The notes under the pieces: generated by a model
What the model saw: the letters and a program-made list of their open reading frames with translations, nothing else
What the model was told of the DNA's origin: nothing
Databases searched by the model: none
DNA from: Gemmatirosa kalamazoonensis
GTDB lineage: Bacteria; Gemmatimonadota; Gemmatimonadetes; Gemmatimonadales; Gemmatimonadaceae
Length of the DNA: 64,000 bases
Assembly: GCF_000522985.1 (NCBI RefSeq)
Contig: NZ_CP007129.1
Location: 682,001-746,000, forward strand
Direction of reading: 5' to 3'
Shown here: piece after piece, positions 1-9,430 of the stretch
Layout: each line of letters starts with the position of its first letter
Position numbering within the stretch: position 1 is the stretch's first letter
Made by a program: the position numbers and the translations under genes

Positions 1-1316
1 GGCATGAGCCGCAGCCCCACGCGCGCGATCGCGCCCGCGGCGCGCAGCCAGCGCGGGCGCGCGAGCAGACGCCCCGCGCCGTGCATCGCGACGGCCTTCC
101 CCGTCGGCGCGTGCCCCGCGGCGACGACGAGCTGCCGCCACCGGTAGAGCTGCGCGTCGAGGTCGATCTTCACCGGGCACACGGCGGTGCACGAGCCGCA
201 CAGCGTGGACGCGAACGGCAGCGTCGCGTACCGCTCGAGGTCGAGCCCCGGCGTCAGCACCGAGCCGATCGGACCGGGCACCGTGGAGTCGTAGCTGTGC
301 CCGCCGGAGCGCCGATAGATCGGGCACGTGTTCATGCACGCGCCGCAGCGGATGCACTTCAGCGAGCGCCAGAACCCCTCGCGCCCCAGCTGCGTCGAGC
401 GGCCGTTGTCGACGAGCACGACGTGCAGCGCCTGCCCTTCGCGCGGCCCGTGCACGTGCGACGTGTACACGGTCACCGGCTGGCCGGTCGCGCTGCGCGT
501 GAGCAGGCGCAGGAACACCGCGAGGTCGGCGGCGCGCGGCACGAGCTTCTCGATGCCGATCGACGCGACGTGCACGGGCGCCAGCGCGGCGCCGAGGTCC
601 GCGTTCCCCTCGTTCGTGCACACCACGAAGCCGCCCGTCTCGGCGACGACGAAGTTCGCGCCGGTGAGCGCCGCATCGGCGGCGAGGAACTTCGCGCGCA
701 GGTGCTCGCGCGCGGCCTGCGCGAGAGCCGACGGATCCGCGAGCCCTTTCGGCGTGCCGAGAAACTCGTGGAACGTGTCGCCGACGTCCTCCTTCTTCAG
801 GTGGATCGCCGGCAGCACGATGTGACTCGGCGCCTCGCCGCGCAGCTGCACGATGCGCTCGCCGAGGTCGGTGTCGATCACCTCGACGCCGCGCGCTTCG
901 AGGTACGGGTTGAGGCCGCACTCCTCGGTGAGCATCGACTTGCTCTTCACGAGCCGCGTCGCGCCCGCGGCGGCGAGGATGCCGTGCACGATGCGATTGT
1001 GCTCGTCCGCGTCGCGCGCCCAGTGCACGGTGATGCCGTTGCGCGTCGCGTTCGCCTCGAACCGCTCGAGGTACTCGTCGAGCCGCGACAGCGTGTGCTC
1101 CTTGATCGCCGACGCGAGCGTGCGGAGCGTCTCCCACTCCGGCAGCGCCTGGGCCGCGCGGTCGCGCTTCTCGCGCACCCACCACAGCGCGCCGTCGTGC
1201 CAGTCGGCGCGCGGCTCGTCGGCGAGGAACGCCGCCGCGGCCTTCGCGTGGTCCACCGCGCCGTCGCCGCGATGCGGCTCGTGCAGCACGGGAAGCTCGA
1301 ATGCGCGCCTGGTCAT
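1..1316 (-). CDS. lutB: Lactate utilization iron-sulfur protein LutB (3' end beyond window)
   Basis: This is the LutB/LldF-type subunit of the LutABC L-lactate oxidising complex, a cytoplasmic protein that carries two 4Fe-4S clusters. The N-terminal LUD domain fills about residues 60-300 and includes the stretch TEECGLNPYLEARG. A ferredoxin-like module follows near residue 320, with CIRCGACMNTCP and then CGSCTAVCP; these eight cysteines are the expected cluster ligands. I chose the ATG at 1316 because it overlaps the lutA stop in an ATGA junction, so the two genes are translationally coupled. The reading frame stays open to position 1, so the C-terminus lies outside the window. lutC is not visible and may follow. 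The sugar transporter upstream suggests that the lactate comes from sugar catabolism, for example through lactaldehyde; that is inference. Confidence 0.9.
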   Translation of the reverse strand, partial: MTRRAFELPVLHEPHRGDGAVDHAKAAAAFLADEPRADWHDGALWWVREKRDRAAQALPEWETLRTLASAIKEHTLSRLDEYLERFEANATRNGITVHWARDADEHNRIVHGILAAAGATRLVKSKSMLTEECGLNPYLEARGVEVIDTDLGERIVQLRGEAPSHIVLPAIHLKKEDVGDTFHEFLGTPKGLADPSALAQAAREHLRAKFLAADAALTGANFVVAETGGFVVCTNEGNADLGAALAPVHVASIGIEKLVPRAADLAVFLRLLTRSATGQPVTVYTSHVHGPREGQALHVVLVDNGRSTQLGREGFWRSLKCIRCGACMNTCPIYRRSGGHSYDSTVPGPIGSVLTPGLDLERYATLPFASTLCGSCTAVCPVKIDLDAQLYRWRQLVVAAGHAPTGKAVAMHGAGRLLARPRWLRAAGAIARVGLRLM

Positions 1317-2065
1317 GCTCGGCGTGTCTCATCCAGTCCAGTGGCCAGCACCTCCGCGACGTGCATCATCGGCAGCGCGACCCCCGCGCGGCGCGCGAGG
1401 CCGCCGAGGTGCATGAGGCACGACACGTCGGTCGAGACGATCGCCTCGGCGCCGTGCGCGTCGTAGTCGCGCAGCCGGTCGCGGCCCATCTTCGCCGAGA
1501 CGGCGGGCTCGGTGACCGAGAACGTGCCGCCGAAGCCGCAGCACTCGTCGCGGCGCGCGAGGTCGGCGAACGTGAGCCCGCGCACGGGGGCGAGGAGCGC
1601 GCGCACCTTGTCGAAGGGCGCGCCCTGCAGCTCCGTCGGCTTCGCGAGCCCCAGCCCGCGCAGCCCGTGACAGCCGATGTGCACCCCGACGCGTCGCGGG
1701 AGCTCGGCCCCCAGCGACGCGATCGCGTCGAGCCCGACCTCGTCGTGCAGGAACGCGCAGAACTCCGTCGTGCGCTCGGCCACCGCGCCGCCACCGACAC
1801 TGGCCGCGTGCGCGCGCACGTGCACCGCGCAGCTCCCCGACAGCACGACGACGCGCTCGTACGGCGCGAACGTGTCGACGAACGTGCGCAGCGCGCGCTC
1901 CCCGCTGTGCTCGAACCCCGCGTTCGCCGGCGGCTGGCCGCAGCACGCGGCGCCGTCCGGCACGGCGACGTCGACGCCGAGCCGCTCGAGCACCCGCAGC
2001 GCGGCGATCGCCACGTGCGGGTAGAGCTGGTCGATGTAGCAGGGGACGAACAGGGCGACGGTCAC
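1313..2065 (-). CDS. lutA: Lactate utilization Fe-S oxidoreductase LutA
   Basis: A 250-residue CCG-domain protein of the LutA/YkgE family, the likely catalytic partner of LutB in lactate oxidation. Two CCG modules are visible. The first has CYIDQLYP at the N-terminus with AACCGQPPANAG near residue 40 and SGSCAVH near 77. The second has IGCHGLRGLG and ECCGFGGTFSV. The length matches the family's usual 240-250 residues. The start is a GTG at 2065. The stop overlaps lutB by four bases, and the transporter gene upstream ends only 7 bases before this start. It is probably co-transcribed with the sugar ABC genes. It lacks a signal peptide, consistent with a cytoplasmic location. Confidence 0.9.
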   Translation of the reverse strand: MTVALFVPCYIDQLYPHVAIAALRVLERLGVDVAVPDGAACCGQPPANAGFEHSGERALRTFVDTFAPYERVVVLSGSCAVHVRAHAASVGGGAVAERTTEFCAFLHDEVGLDAIASLGAELPRRVGVHIGCHGLRGLGLAKPTELQGAPFDKVRALLAPVRGLTFADLARRDECCGFGGTFSVTEPAVSAKMGRDRLRDYDAHGAEAIVSTDVSCLMHLGGLARRAGVALPMMHVAEVLATGLDETRRA

Positions 2066-2072
2066 GCGTATC

Positions 2073-4199
2073 TCAAAAATTGAACCGGTCGATGTTGCTC
2101 TTGTTGAACACGAACGGCTGCCCCAGCAGCACCTGGTCGCCGGCGACGGCGAAGGTGCCTAACGGTCCGGCGTCGAACGACGTGTCGCCGCGCTTGAGCC
2201 GCCCGGCGGCCACCGCCTGCGCCGTGGCCACCGCGAGCGCGCCGAGGTCGCCCGTGTTCCACAGCACGATACTCTCGATCACGCCCGACTTGATGTACGG
2301 CCGGCACATGTTCGGCAGCGAGAGACCCGTGACCTTCACATCGGTGCGCCCCGACTGCTTCACCGCTTCCGCGGCGCCGGGCACCGCGGGCGCGGCGATC
2401 GCCATCACCACCTTCACGTTCGGATGCACCTTCAGCACGTTCTGCGTCTCGGCGAACGCGCGGTCGCGGTCCCCGTCGCTCGGCTGGATGGCGACGAGCT
2501 TCAGGTCGGGGTACTTCGCGGCGAGGCGCGCACGGATGTACTTGATCCACTCGTTCTGGTTCGCGGCGCTGAGGCTCGCGGTGATGATCGCGAACTCGCC
2601 GCGGCCGCCCATGATGCGCGCCGTCTCGTCGGTGAGCGTGTTGCCGATCCCTTCCGGCGTCGCCTGGTTCACGAAGAAGTCGCGCGCGTCCGGCTCGGCG
2701 TCGGCGTCCCACGTCACCACCTTGATGCCGCGCTGGCGCGCCTTCCGCAGCACCGTGGAGATGGCCTCCTTGTTCTCCACGCTGACGGCGATCGCGTTCA
2801 CGCCGCGCGTGATCCACGCCTCCACGACCTCGTTCTGCTTCGCGGGATCGAGATCCGTCGGCCCATCCCACAGCAGGTCGACGCCGAGCCGCTTCGCCTC
2901 CGCCTCGGCGCCGGCGCGCGCGCTGATGAAGTACGGGTCGCCCTTCGCCTTCGGCATGAGCGCGACGACGGCGTGCTCGGTGGGCGTCGCTACCGGCGCG
3001 GCGGCCGAGGCGTCCGGCACCGCGCGGCCGTGCAGCTCGGTGCGCAGCGAGCGCACGAGGTACCAGTTGCTGCCGGCGACGATCAGCGCTCCGGCGAGGA
3101 TGACCGCGCTCAGCGCGGCGACCTGTGAGTTCCGCACGTCGGTGTCGGCGGTGGGAGAGAGTGTCGCGGTAGCAGCAGCGGCGGTCGCGCGCTTCGGGCG
3201 TCGCGCCAGGCGGTCGAGCAGGATCGTGCCGACGAGCAGCACGCCGGTGAGGATGCCCGCGAGCTCCGCGGGCTGCCCGCTCAGCCGCAGCCCGTTCTGC
3301 AGCACCACGATGGCGAACAGCCCGAGCAGCGTGCCGAGCACCGTGCCGCGGCCGCCGAAGATCGACGCGCCGCCCAGCACGACGGCGGTGATCGCCGTCA
3401 GCTCGTAGCCGGTGCCGGCGTCCGACTTCGCCTGCCCGAGGTGCGCGACGTACACCACCGCGGCGAGGCTCGATGCCGCGCCGGAGAGCACGTACGCGAG
3501 CGCGAGGCGGCGGCGCACGGGTACGCCCGCGTAGCGCGCGCCGTCCGCCGAGTAGCCGATCGCGTAGAGCGTGCGCCCGTACGCGGTGCGCTGCAGCCAC
3601 CACCAGCACGCGAGCGCCGCGACGACGAGGATCGCGAGCTGCGCCGGCACCACGCCGCCGAGGTAGCCCTGGCCGAGAAACAGGAACGACGACGGGAACC
3701 CCGAGTAGTTCGCGATCCCGCGGGTGAGCCCTTCCGCCGCGCCGCGGAACAGCGAGAACGTGCCGAGCGTCACGATGAGCGGCGGGAAGCCGAGCCGCGT
3801 GATCATCGCCGCGTTCAGCGCGCCGCCGAGGGTGCCTAACAGCAGCGTGAGCGCGGCGGCCAGCGGCAGCGGCACGCCCGCGTCGCGCCACAGCGCGCCG
3901 AGCGCCACGGCGGAGAGGCCCATCATGGAGCCGACCGAGAGGTCGATGCCGCCGGTGACGATGATCGGCGTGAGCGCGAGCGCGAGCAGCCCGATCTCCA
4001 CCGCGAGCCGCGTGATCTCGAACGCGTTCGCCGTGCTCGTGAAGTTGTGCCCCGTGACGCCGAACACGACGCACTCCAGCGCGAGCACGGCGAGGAGCAC
4101 CCACTCGCCGTTCGGGAAGAGCCGCTCGCGGAGCGGCGCCTCCGTCTCGAGCGGCGGCTCAGCCGACAGCGGGACGCGCGCGGCCGAAGTGGCGGACAT
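2073..4199 (-). CDS. Sugar ABC transporter permease fused to its substrate-binding protein (RhaQ/RhaP-RhaS-like)
   Basis: A 708-residue fusion. Residues about 20-345 are an inner-membrane permease of the ribose/rhamnose class, with the motifs GGIDLSVGSMMGL and VLGGASIFGGRGT. A further membrane span lies at about 360-385. The last 300 residues, from about 409, are a periplasmic sugar-binding domain with DGPTDLDPAKQNEVVEAW and TWDADAEPDARDFFVNQA, which resemble RhaS and AI-2 binding proteins. The binding protein is therefore tethered to the permease instead of being free. An in-frame ATG exists at 4322, but I prefer 4199, which gives a normal permease N-terminus and overlaps the upstream permease by 41 bases. 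Rhamnose as substrate is inferred from the binding-domain resemblance and from the lutAB genes behind it. AI-2 or another sugar is possible. Confidence 0.85.
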   Translation of the reverse strand: MSATSAARVPLSAEPPLETEAPLRERLFPNGEWVLLAVLALECVVFGVTGHNFTSTANAFEITRLAVEIGLLALALTPIIVTGGIDLSVGSMMGLSAVALGALWRDAGVPLPLAAALTLLLGTLGGALNAAMITRLGFPPLIVTLGTFSLFRGAAEGLTRGIANYSGFPSSFLFLGQGYLGGVVPAQLAILVVAALACWWWLQRTAYGRTLYAIGYSADGARYAGVPVRRRLALAYVLSGAASSLAAVVYVAHLGQAKSDAGTGYELTAITAVVLGGASIFGGRGTVLGTLLGLFAIVVLQNGLRLSGQPAELAGILTGVLLVGTILLDRLARRPKRATAAAATATLSPTADTDVRNSQVAALSAVILAGALIVAGSNWYLVRSLRTELHGRAVPDASAAAPVATPTEHAVVALMPKAKGDPYFISARAGAEAEAKRLGVDLLWDGPTDLDPAKQNEVVEAWITRGVNAIAVSVENKEAISTVLRKARQRGIKVVTWDADAEPDARDFFVNQATPEGIGNTLTDETARIMGGRGEFAIITASLSAANQNEWIKYIRARLAAKYPDLKLVAIQPSDGDRDRAFAETQNVLKVHPNVKVVMAIAAPAVPGAAEAVKQSGRTDVKVTGLSLPNMCRPYIKSGVIESIVLWNTGDLGALAVATAQAVAAGRLKRGDTSFDAGPLGTFAVAGDQVLLGQPFVFNKSNIDRFNF

Positions 4200-5130
4200 G
4201 ATGCTCCAGGCGTCCGATCGCGACGTCCGAGACGAGCGCGGCGAGGATGATGCCGCCCTGGATCGCCTTCTCCCAGAACGGATTGATGCCGAGGAACGTG
4301 AGCGCCGTGCCGATGGTGCCAAGCAGCACGACGCCGAGCAGCGTGCCGCCGAGGCGTCCGCGCCCGCCGGTGATCGCCGTGCCGCCGACGACGACGGCGG
4401 CGATCGCCTTCATCTCGAGCCCCACGCCGGCATTGCTCGGCACGGACGTGAAGCGCACCGCGTTCAGCGTCGCCGCGAGGCCGACGAGCGCGCCCATGAC
4501 GACGAACACGCCGAGCACCGTCGCCGGCGGCTCGATGCCGGCGAGCCGCGCCGCCTCCGCGTCGGAGCCGACGGCGTAGAGCGAGCGACCGACGCCGAGG
4601 TTGCGGAGTCCCCACGCGAACACCGCGAGCACGCCCAACGCGACGAGCACGATGAGCCATTGCGCGGCGGCGGGGCTCAGGCCGAGCCACTGGAAGTCGG
4701 CCGGCAGGTCCTGCACCCACGCGCCCTCCGTCGCCCACCGCAGCGCGTCGCGCCACGCCACGAACATGGCGAGCGTGACGATGATCGACGGCAGCCCGAG
4801 CAGCCCGACGAGCGCCCCGTTCACGGCGCCCATCGCCGCGCCGACGACGATCACCGCCGGTGCGAGCAGCGGCACCGGCACGCCGGCCTTCGCGAGCACG
4901 CCGGCCGCCACGCTGCACACCGCGAACTGCGACGCGACGGAGATGTCGATCTCGCCGACGAGGATGACGAGCGTCATGCCGACGGCGACGAGCAGCGCGC
5001 CGGCGTTCGCGAGCGCGAGGTCGCGCAGGTTGCCCCCGTCGAAGAACGACGGCGCCGCGACCGCGACGACGAGCAGCAGCAGCGCGAGCGCGACGGCCGG
5101 CGGCAGCTCCCGCTTGTACGCGCCGATCAT
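4159..5130 (-). CDS. Sugar ABC transporter permease (ribose/rhamnose type)
   Basis: A 323-residue inner-membrane permease of the BPD_transp_2 family with about nine hydrophobic segments. It shows GEIDISVASQFAVC and VVVGGTAITGGRGRLGGT, the same signature positions as in the partner permease downstream. The ATG at 5130 overlaps the ATPase stop in an ATGA junction, which fixes the start. With the fused permease it would form the heteromeric membrane channel. The order ATPase, permease, permease-binding protein resembles rhaT-rhaP-rhaQ-rhaS loci. Substrate assignment to rhamnose is inference. Confidence 0.88.
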   Translation of the reverse strand: MIGAYKRELPPAVALALLLLVVAVAAPSFFDGGNLRDLALANAGALLVAVGMTLVILVGEIDISVASQFAVCSVAAGVLAKAGVPVPLLAPAVIVVGAAMGAVNGALVGLLGLPSIIVTLAMFVAWRDALRWATEGAWVQDLPADFQWLGLSPAAAQWLIVLVALGVLAVFAWGLRNLGVGRSLYAVGSDAEAARLAGIEPPATVLGVFVVMGALVGLAATLNAVRFTSVPSNAGVGLEMKAIAAVVVGGTAITGGRGRLGGTLLGVVLLGTIGTALTFLGINPFWEKAIQGGIILAALVSDVAIGRLEHHVRHFGRARPAVG

Positions 5131-6641
5131 GCGGCGGCCGCCGCGTGATCGCCGAGCGCCGCGGCGAGCACGCGCTCCTGCGTCGCGTCGGCGCGGTCGA
5201 GAATCTCGACGACCGTGCCCTCGCGCATCACGGCGACGCGGTCGCTCATGCCGAGGATCTCGGGCAGCTCCGACGAGATCATGAGGATCGCGACGCCCTG
5301 CTCGGCCAGCGACACCATGAGCGAGTGGATCTCCGACTTCGCGCCGACGTCGATCCCCTGCGTCGGCTCGTCCAGGATGAGCACCGCGGGGCTCGTGAGC
5401 AGCCAGCGCGAGAGCGCCACCTTCTGCTGGTTGCCGCCCGACAACGCGCCGACGCTCGTGAAGATCGACGGGGTCTTCACGCCGAGGCGGCGCACGTAGT
5501 CGGCGGCGACCGAGCGCTCGCGCTCGAAGTCGAGCGCGCCGAGCGGGCGGCCGCGCGTGAGGTCGTCGAGCGCGGCGAGCGTCACGTTCGCGCTCACCGG
5601 CATCTCCAGCACCACGCCGTGCCGACGCCGGTCCTCCGGGCAGTACGCGATGCCTAACGCGATCGCCTCGGCCGGCGCGGCGATGCGCGCCGTGCGGCCG
5701 CGCACCCGGATCTCTCCGACGTCGGCGGGCGTGAGGCCGAACACGATGCGCGCGAGCTCCGTGCGCCCCGCGCCGACGAGCCCCGCGAGCCCCACGATCT
5801 CGCCCGCGCGCACCGCGAGCGTGACGTCGCGCACGCCGCACGCCGCGCACCCGACGCCGCGCAGCTCGAGCACCGTGTCGCCGATCGGCACCGCGCGCTT
5901 CGGGAACACCGCCGAGAGCTCGCGGCCGACCATCATGGCGATGAGCTGCTCGCGCGTGACGTCGCGCATGTCGCGCGTGCCGATCGTCTGGCCATCGCGC
6001 AGCACCGTCACGCGGTCGGCGATCGCCGGCAGCTCGTCGAGGCGGTGCGAGATGTAGATCATGCCGACGCCGCGCGCCTTCAGCTCGCCGATGACGCGGA
6101 ACAGGTTGCGCGCGTCGTCCTCCGACAACGACGCCGTCGGCTCGTCGAACACGAGCACCTTCGCGTCGGCGCCGAGCGCGCGCGCGATCTCCACGAGCTG
6201 CTGCTCGGGCATGCTGAGATCGCCCGCGTCGGCGTCGGGGTCGATGCGCGCACCAACGCGGGCGAGCAGCTCCACCGCGCGTGCGCGGCGCGCCCTCCAG
6301 TCGACACGTCCCCAGGCGCCGCGCCGCTCCACGCCGATCGCGAGGTTCTCGGCCACGCTCAGCTCCGGGAACAGCGCGGGCTGCTGGTAGATCGCGGCGA
6401 TGCCGAGCGCCTTCGCGGCGCGCGGCGAGTGGTGCGCCACCGGCCGCCCCTCGACGACGATCGCGCCGCCATCGTGGCGCACGGCGCCGGTGAGGATCTT
6501 GATGAGCGTCGACTTCCCCGCCCCGTTCTCGCCGACGAGCGCGTGCACCTCGCCGGCGCGCAGCTCGAACGACGCCCCGCGCAGCGCGCGCACGCCGGCG
6601 TACGTCTTCGTGAGGTCGGAGGCGGTGAGGAGAATCGTCAT
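5127..6641 (-). CDS. Sugar ABC transporter ATP-binding protein, two ABC domains (RhaT/RbsA-like)
   Basis: A 504-residue cytoplasmic ATPase with two ABC modules, as usual for monosaccharide importers. The first has Walker A GENGAGKS, signature LSMPEQQ and Walker B VLVFDEPTASL. The second has the degenerate P-loop GLVGAGRT, then LSGGNQQK and LILDEPTQGIDVG; the degeneracy is normal in this family. I set the start at ATG 6641 (MTILLTASDLTK), not at the upstream GTG at 6683, because the family begins there. The stop overlaps the permease start by four bases. It energises import through the two permeases encoded immediately downstream. Confidence 0.9.
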   Translation of the reverse strand: MTILLTASDLTKTYAGVRALRGASFELRAGEVHALVGENGAGKSTLIKILTGAVRHDGGAIVVEGRPVAHHSPRAAKALGIAAIYQQPALFPELSVAENLAIGVERRGAWGRVDWRARRARAVELLARVGARIDPDADAGDLSMPEQQLVEIARALGADAKVLVFDEPTASLSEDDARNLFRVIGELKARGVGMIYISHRLDELPAIADRVTVLRDGQTIGTRDMRDVTREQLIAMMVGRELSAVFPKRAVPIGDTVLELRGVGCAACGVRDVTLAVRAGEIVGLAGLVGAGRTELARIVFGLTPADVGEIRVRGRTARIAAPAEAIALGIAYCPEDRRRHGVVLEMPVSANVTLAALDDLTRGRPLGALDFERERSVAADYVRRLGVKTPSIFTSVGALSGGNQQKVALSRWLLTSPAVLILDEPTQGIDVGAKSEIHSLMVSLAEQGVAILMISSELPEILGMSDRVAVMREGTVVEILDRADATQERVLAAALGDHAAAAA

Positions 6642-6701
6642 GGCTGCGTGCCGCGGGCAGATGATGCCAGTCGGAACACGCAACCGCCAGCCCTCGTGCC
6701 G

Positions 6702-8999
6702 TCAGCGACGCGCCGTCGTCACCGTCACCGTGTCGGCGAGCACGACCTCCGCGGCCGAGCGGGCGACCTGCACGCGGAAGGCGCCGCTCGGGATCCGCCA
6801 CGTCTGGGTCGCGGCGTCCCACACGCCTAACGGATGGCTCGCCGCGGCGGGGTCGATCGTGATGCGCACGCGCCGCCGCTCGCCCGGGTCGAGCCACACC
6901 TTCTCGAAGCCGACGAGGCGCTTCGGCGGCTCGCCGGCCGACGCCGGGAGGCTCACGTACACCTGCGGCACCTCGGCGCCGCGACGCGTCCCGGTGTTGC
7001 GCACCGTCAGCTCCACGGTGATCGGGCGCGTGCCGTCGCTCGCGCGCGGGCGCACGGCGAGGTCGGACATCGCGAACGTCGTGTACGACAGGCCGTGGCC
7101 GAACGGGAAGAGCGGCGCGATGCCGCGCGCGTCGAACCAGCGGTAGCCGATCGCGAGGCCCTCGGAGTACTCCACCGTGTACGGCCCACCCGCCGCCATG
7201 CCGAAGCCCGCGGCGCCGACCTTCGCCGGCGTGCCCGCCGAGTCGACGCCGGGCCACTGGCGCGGCGTCGTGACCGGAAGGTCCGCCGCGCGGCGCGCGA
7301 ACGTGACCGGCAGCCGCCCCGACGGCGTGGCGAGGCCGAACAGCAGTCGCGCGACGACGTCGCCGTCCGCCTGCCCGGGGAACCACGCCTCGAGCACCGC
7401 CGGCACCGCGTCGATCCACGGCAGCAGCGCGGACGCGTTGTCCTTCAGCACGACGACCGTGCGCGGGTTCGCGGCGGCGACGGCGGCGACGATCGCGTCC
7501 TGACCGTTAGGCAGCGCCACGCCCGGCAGGTCGCGGCCCTCTTCCGAGATGGTGCCGGCGAGGACGATCGCGACGTCGGCCGAGCGCGCGGCAGCGACCG
7601 CGTCGGCGAGGTTCGCGGCGTCGTTCGCGACGACGGTGAGCGTCGCGGTGGCGGAGCTGCCTAACGTGGCGAGGGCGCGGCGCACGCCGTCGAGCGGCAT
7701 GACCGTGGCGAACGGGATGACGTCGGAGCTGCCGCCGCAGCAGCCGGCCACCGCCTTCGTCGCGTAGTCCGCCTGGCCGATGAGCGCCACCGAGCGGATG
7801 GCCCGCGAGTTCAGCGGCAGCAGGCTGCCCGCGTTCTTCAGCAGCACGGCGGACTGCTCACCGATCTCGCGGGCGAGCCGCGCGTGGCGCGCGGTGTCGA
7901 TCGGCGCGAGCGCGACGGGTCGGTCGAAGACGCCGAGCCGGAACATCTGCCGATAGCGGCGGGCGAGCGCGGTGTCGACGTCGGCCATCGTCAGCTCGCC
8001 CCTGTCGATCGCGGCGGCGAGGTTCGCCGGCGTGAACCAGGTGCGGATCGGCGCGTTGGCCGGCGCGTTCGGGATCACGACGCCGGGCATCTCGTGGTCC
8101 ATGCCCGCCTTCAGCGCGGAGGCCGCGCCGTGGGTGGCGAAGAAGTCCGACTGCACGTAGCCGGCGAACTTCCACTGACCACGCAGCACGTCGGTGAGGT
8201 GGTGCCGGTCCTCGCACGCGTGCGGGCCGTTCACCGCGTTGTACGAGCACATCACGCTCGCGACGTCGCCGTCGCGCACCGCCATCTCGAACGGCAGCAG
8301 ATAGAGCTCGTGCAGCACGCGGTCGTCGATGATCTCGTTCACCGAGGTGCGCGCGGTCTCCTGCTCGTTCGCGACGAAGTGCTTCGCCATCGCGATGACG
8401 CCGTGCGCCTGGATCGCGCGGATCTCGGCCACGGCCATCGTGCCGGTGAGGAACGGGTCCTCGCCGAAGTACTCGAAGTTGCGGCCGCCCTGCGGCACGC
8501 GGGCGAGGTTGAGCCCCGGTCCCTCGAGCACGTGCAGCGCGAGGTCGCGCGTCTCCTGGCCGATCACGTCGCCGAAGCGGGTCGCGACGGCGCGGTCGAA
8601 CGACGCGGCGACGGCCATCCCGGACGGGAGCGCGGTCGCCTTCGGCGCGTCGCGCGTCATGAGCGCGCCGGTCGGAGCGTTCGACCCGGTCGCCGGCACG
8701 CAGTCGCTCTGCCCGACGCCGACGGGGCCGTTCGTGATGCGGAACGTCGGGATCTTCAGGCGCGGGATCCCGGGGACGTGGCGCGCGCCGTAGCACTGCG
8801 GCAGCTCGGCCACGACGCCGGGCGCGCCGACGAGCTGGGCGAACTTCTCGTCGCGCGTCATGGCGGCGAGGAGCAGCTCGGCCCGGCGCGCGGGCGGGAG
8901 CGCGGCGTTCGTCCACGGCGGCGATGACGACTGCGCGTGCGCGGCCGCGGCGGCGCCGAGTGAGAGCGCCGCCGCGGCGACGTGCCGGGCCAGCGTCAC
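6702..8999 (-). CDS. Secreted glycoside hydrolase family 3 protein (beta-glucosidase-like)
   Basis: A 765-residue GH3 enzyme exported by an N-terminal signal peptide (hydrophobic stretch ending AHAQ near residue 23). GH3 hallmarks are GRNFEYFGEDPFLTG near 172, AKHFVANEQE near 205 and the nucleophile region YVQSDFFATHG, with Asp285 as the expected nucleophile. The alpha/beta sandwich domain follows, and a fibronectin III-like C-terminus (ELTVRNTGTRRGAEVPQVY) closes the protein. The start is the GTG at 8999, which overlaps the small upstream gene's TGA by four bases. It sits directly upstream of the sugar ABC transporter, so it probably releases the imported sugar from a glycoside. The exact substrate cannot be read from the sequence. 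Confidence 0.9.
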   Translation of the reverse strand: MTLARHVAAAALSLGAAAAAHAQSSSPPWTNAALPPARRAELLLAAMTRDEKFAQLVGAPGVVAELPQCYGARHVPGIPRLKIPTFRITNGPVGVGQSDCVPATGSNAPTGALMTRDAPKATALPSGMAVAASFDRAVATRFGDVIGQETRDLALHVLEGPGLNLARVPQGGRNFEYFGEDPFLTGTMAVAEIRAIQAHGVIAMAKHFVANEQETARTSVNEIIDDRVLHELYLLPFEMAVRDGDVASVMCSYNAVNGPHACEDRHHLTDVLRGQWKFAGYVQSDFFATHGAASALKAGMDHEMPGVVIPNAPANAPIRTWFTPANLAAAIDRGELTMADVDTALARRYRQMFRLGVFDRPVALAPIDTARHARLAREIGEQSAVLLKNAGSLLPLNSRAIRSVALIGQADYATKAVAGCCGGSSDVIPFATVMPLDGVRRALATLGSSATATLTVVANDAANLADAVAAARSADVAIVLAGTISEEGRDLPGVALPNGQDAIVAAVAAANPRTVVVLKDNASALLPWIDAVPAVLEAWFPGQADGDVVARLLFGLATPSGRLPVTFARRAADLPVTTPRQWPGVDSAGTPAKVGAAGFGMAAGGPYTVEYSEGLAIGYRWFDARGIAPLFPFGHGLSYTTFAMSDLAVRPRASDGTRPITVELTVRNTGTRRGAEVPQVYVSLPASAGEPPKRLVGFEKVWLDPGERRRVRITIDPAAASHPLGVWDAATQTWRIPSGAFRVQVARSAAEVVLADTVTVTTARR

Positions 9000-9376
9000 G
9001 GCTTCGCGGGAGCGGCGGCCGTTGCGGGAGCCGGCGCGGCGGTGAACGTGCCGGTGGCGTCGAACGGCTTCACGTCGACGGTCCCCTTCAGCTCCTTCGA
9101 GGCGAGCGTGCCGGTGTAGATGATGGTGAGCGCGGTGCCCTGGTAGTCGCCGCCGTGCTGGAACGTGACCTTGCCGTCCCTCGACTCGCCGGTGAGGTCG
9201 TAGGGGCCGCCGTTCGGGTTCGTGCAGCTGCCGGTGAGGATGGTGCCGGTCTGCTTGATGGTGCACACCTCGTCGAGCGGGTTGCCCGCGACGTCGCCCT
9301 TGATCTGCCACTTGCCGGGGAGGGAGTCGGTGGGGTCGGCGTGGAGCGCGGCGATGAGGGAGAGGGCGAGCAGCAT
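8996..9376 (-). CDS. Small secreted beta-rich protein of unknown function
   Basis: A 126-residue protein with a short signal peptide (MLLALSLIAALHA) followed by a compact beta-rich domain. The motifs GKWQIKGDVAGNP, CTIKQTGTILTGSC and LKGTVDVKPFDATGTF resemble a lipocalin-like small barrel, and two cysteines (about 38 and 50) may form a disulfide. The tail is rich in Ala and Pro. It is translationally coupled to the GH3 gene (GTGA overlap) and is the first gene of the minus-strand locus, facing the TetR gene. I do not recognise a named family. Confidence 0.7.
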   Translation of the reverse strand: MLLALSLIAALHADPTDSLPGKWQIKGDVAGNPLDEVCTIKQTGTILTGSCTNPNGGPYDLTGESRDGKVTFQHGGDYQGTALTIIYTGTLASKELKGTVDVKPFDATGTFTAAPAPATAAAPAKP

Positions 9377-9430
9377 GGGGAGCCTCGTGGTTGCGCGACG
9401 GGTGGGGGGCAGCTAGGATGGGCGAGCCCC

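Noticed and set aside
81-1466. Plus-strand open frame opposite lutB
   Set aside because: Arg-rich shadow; the minus strand encodes the ferredoxin motifs of LutB.
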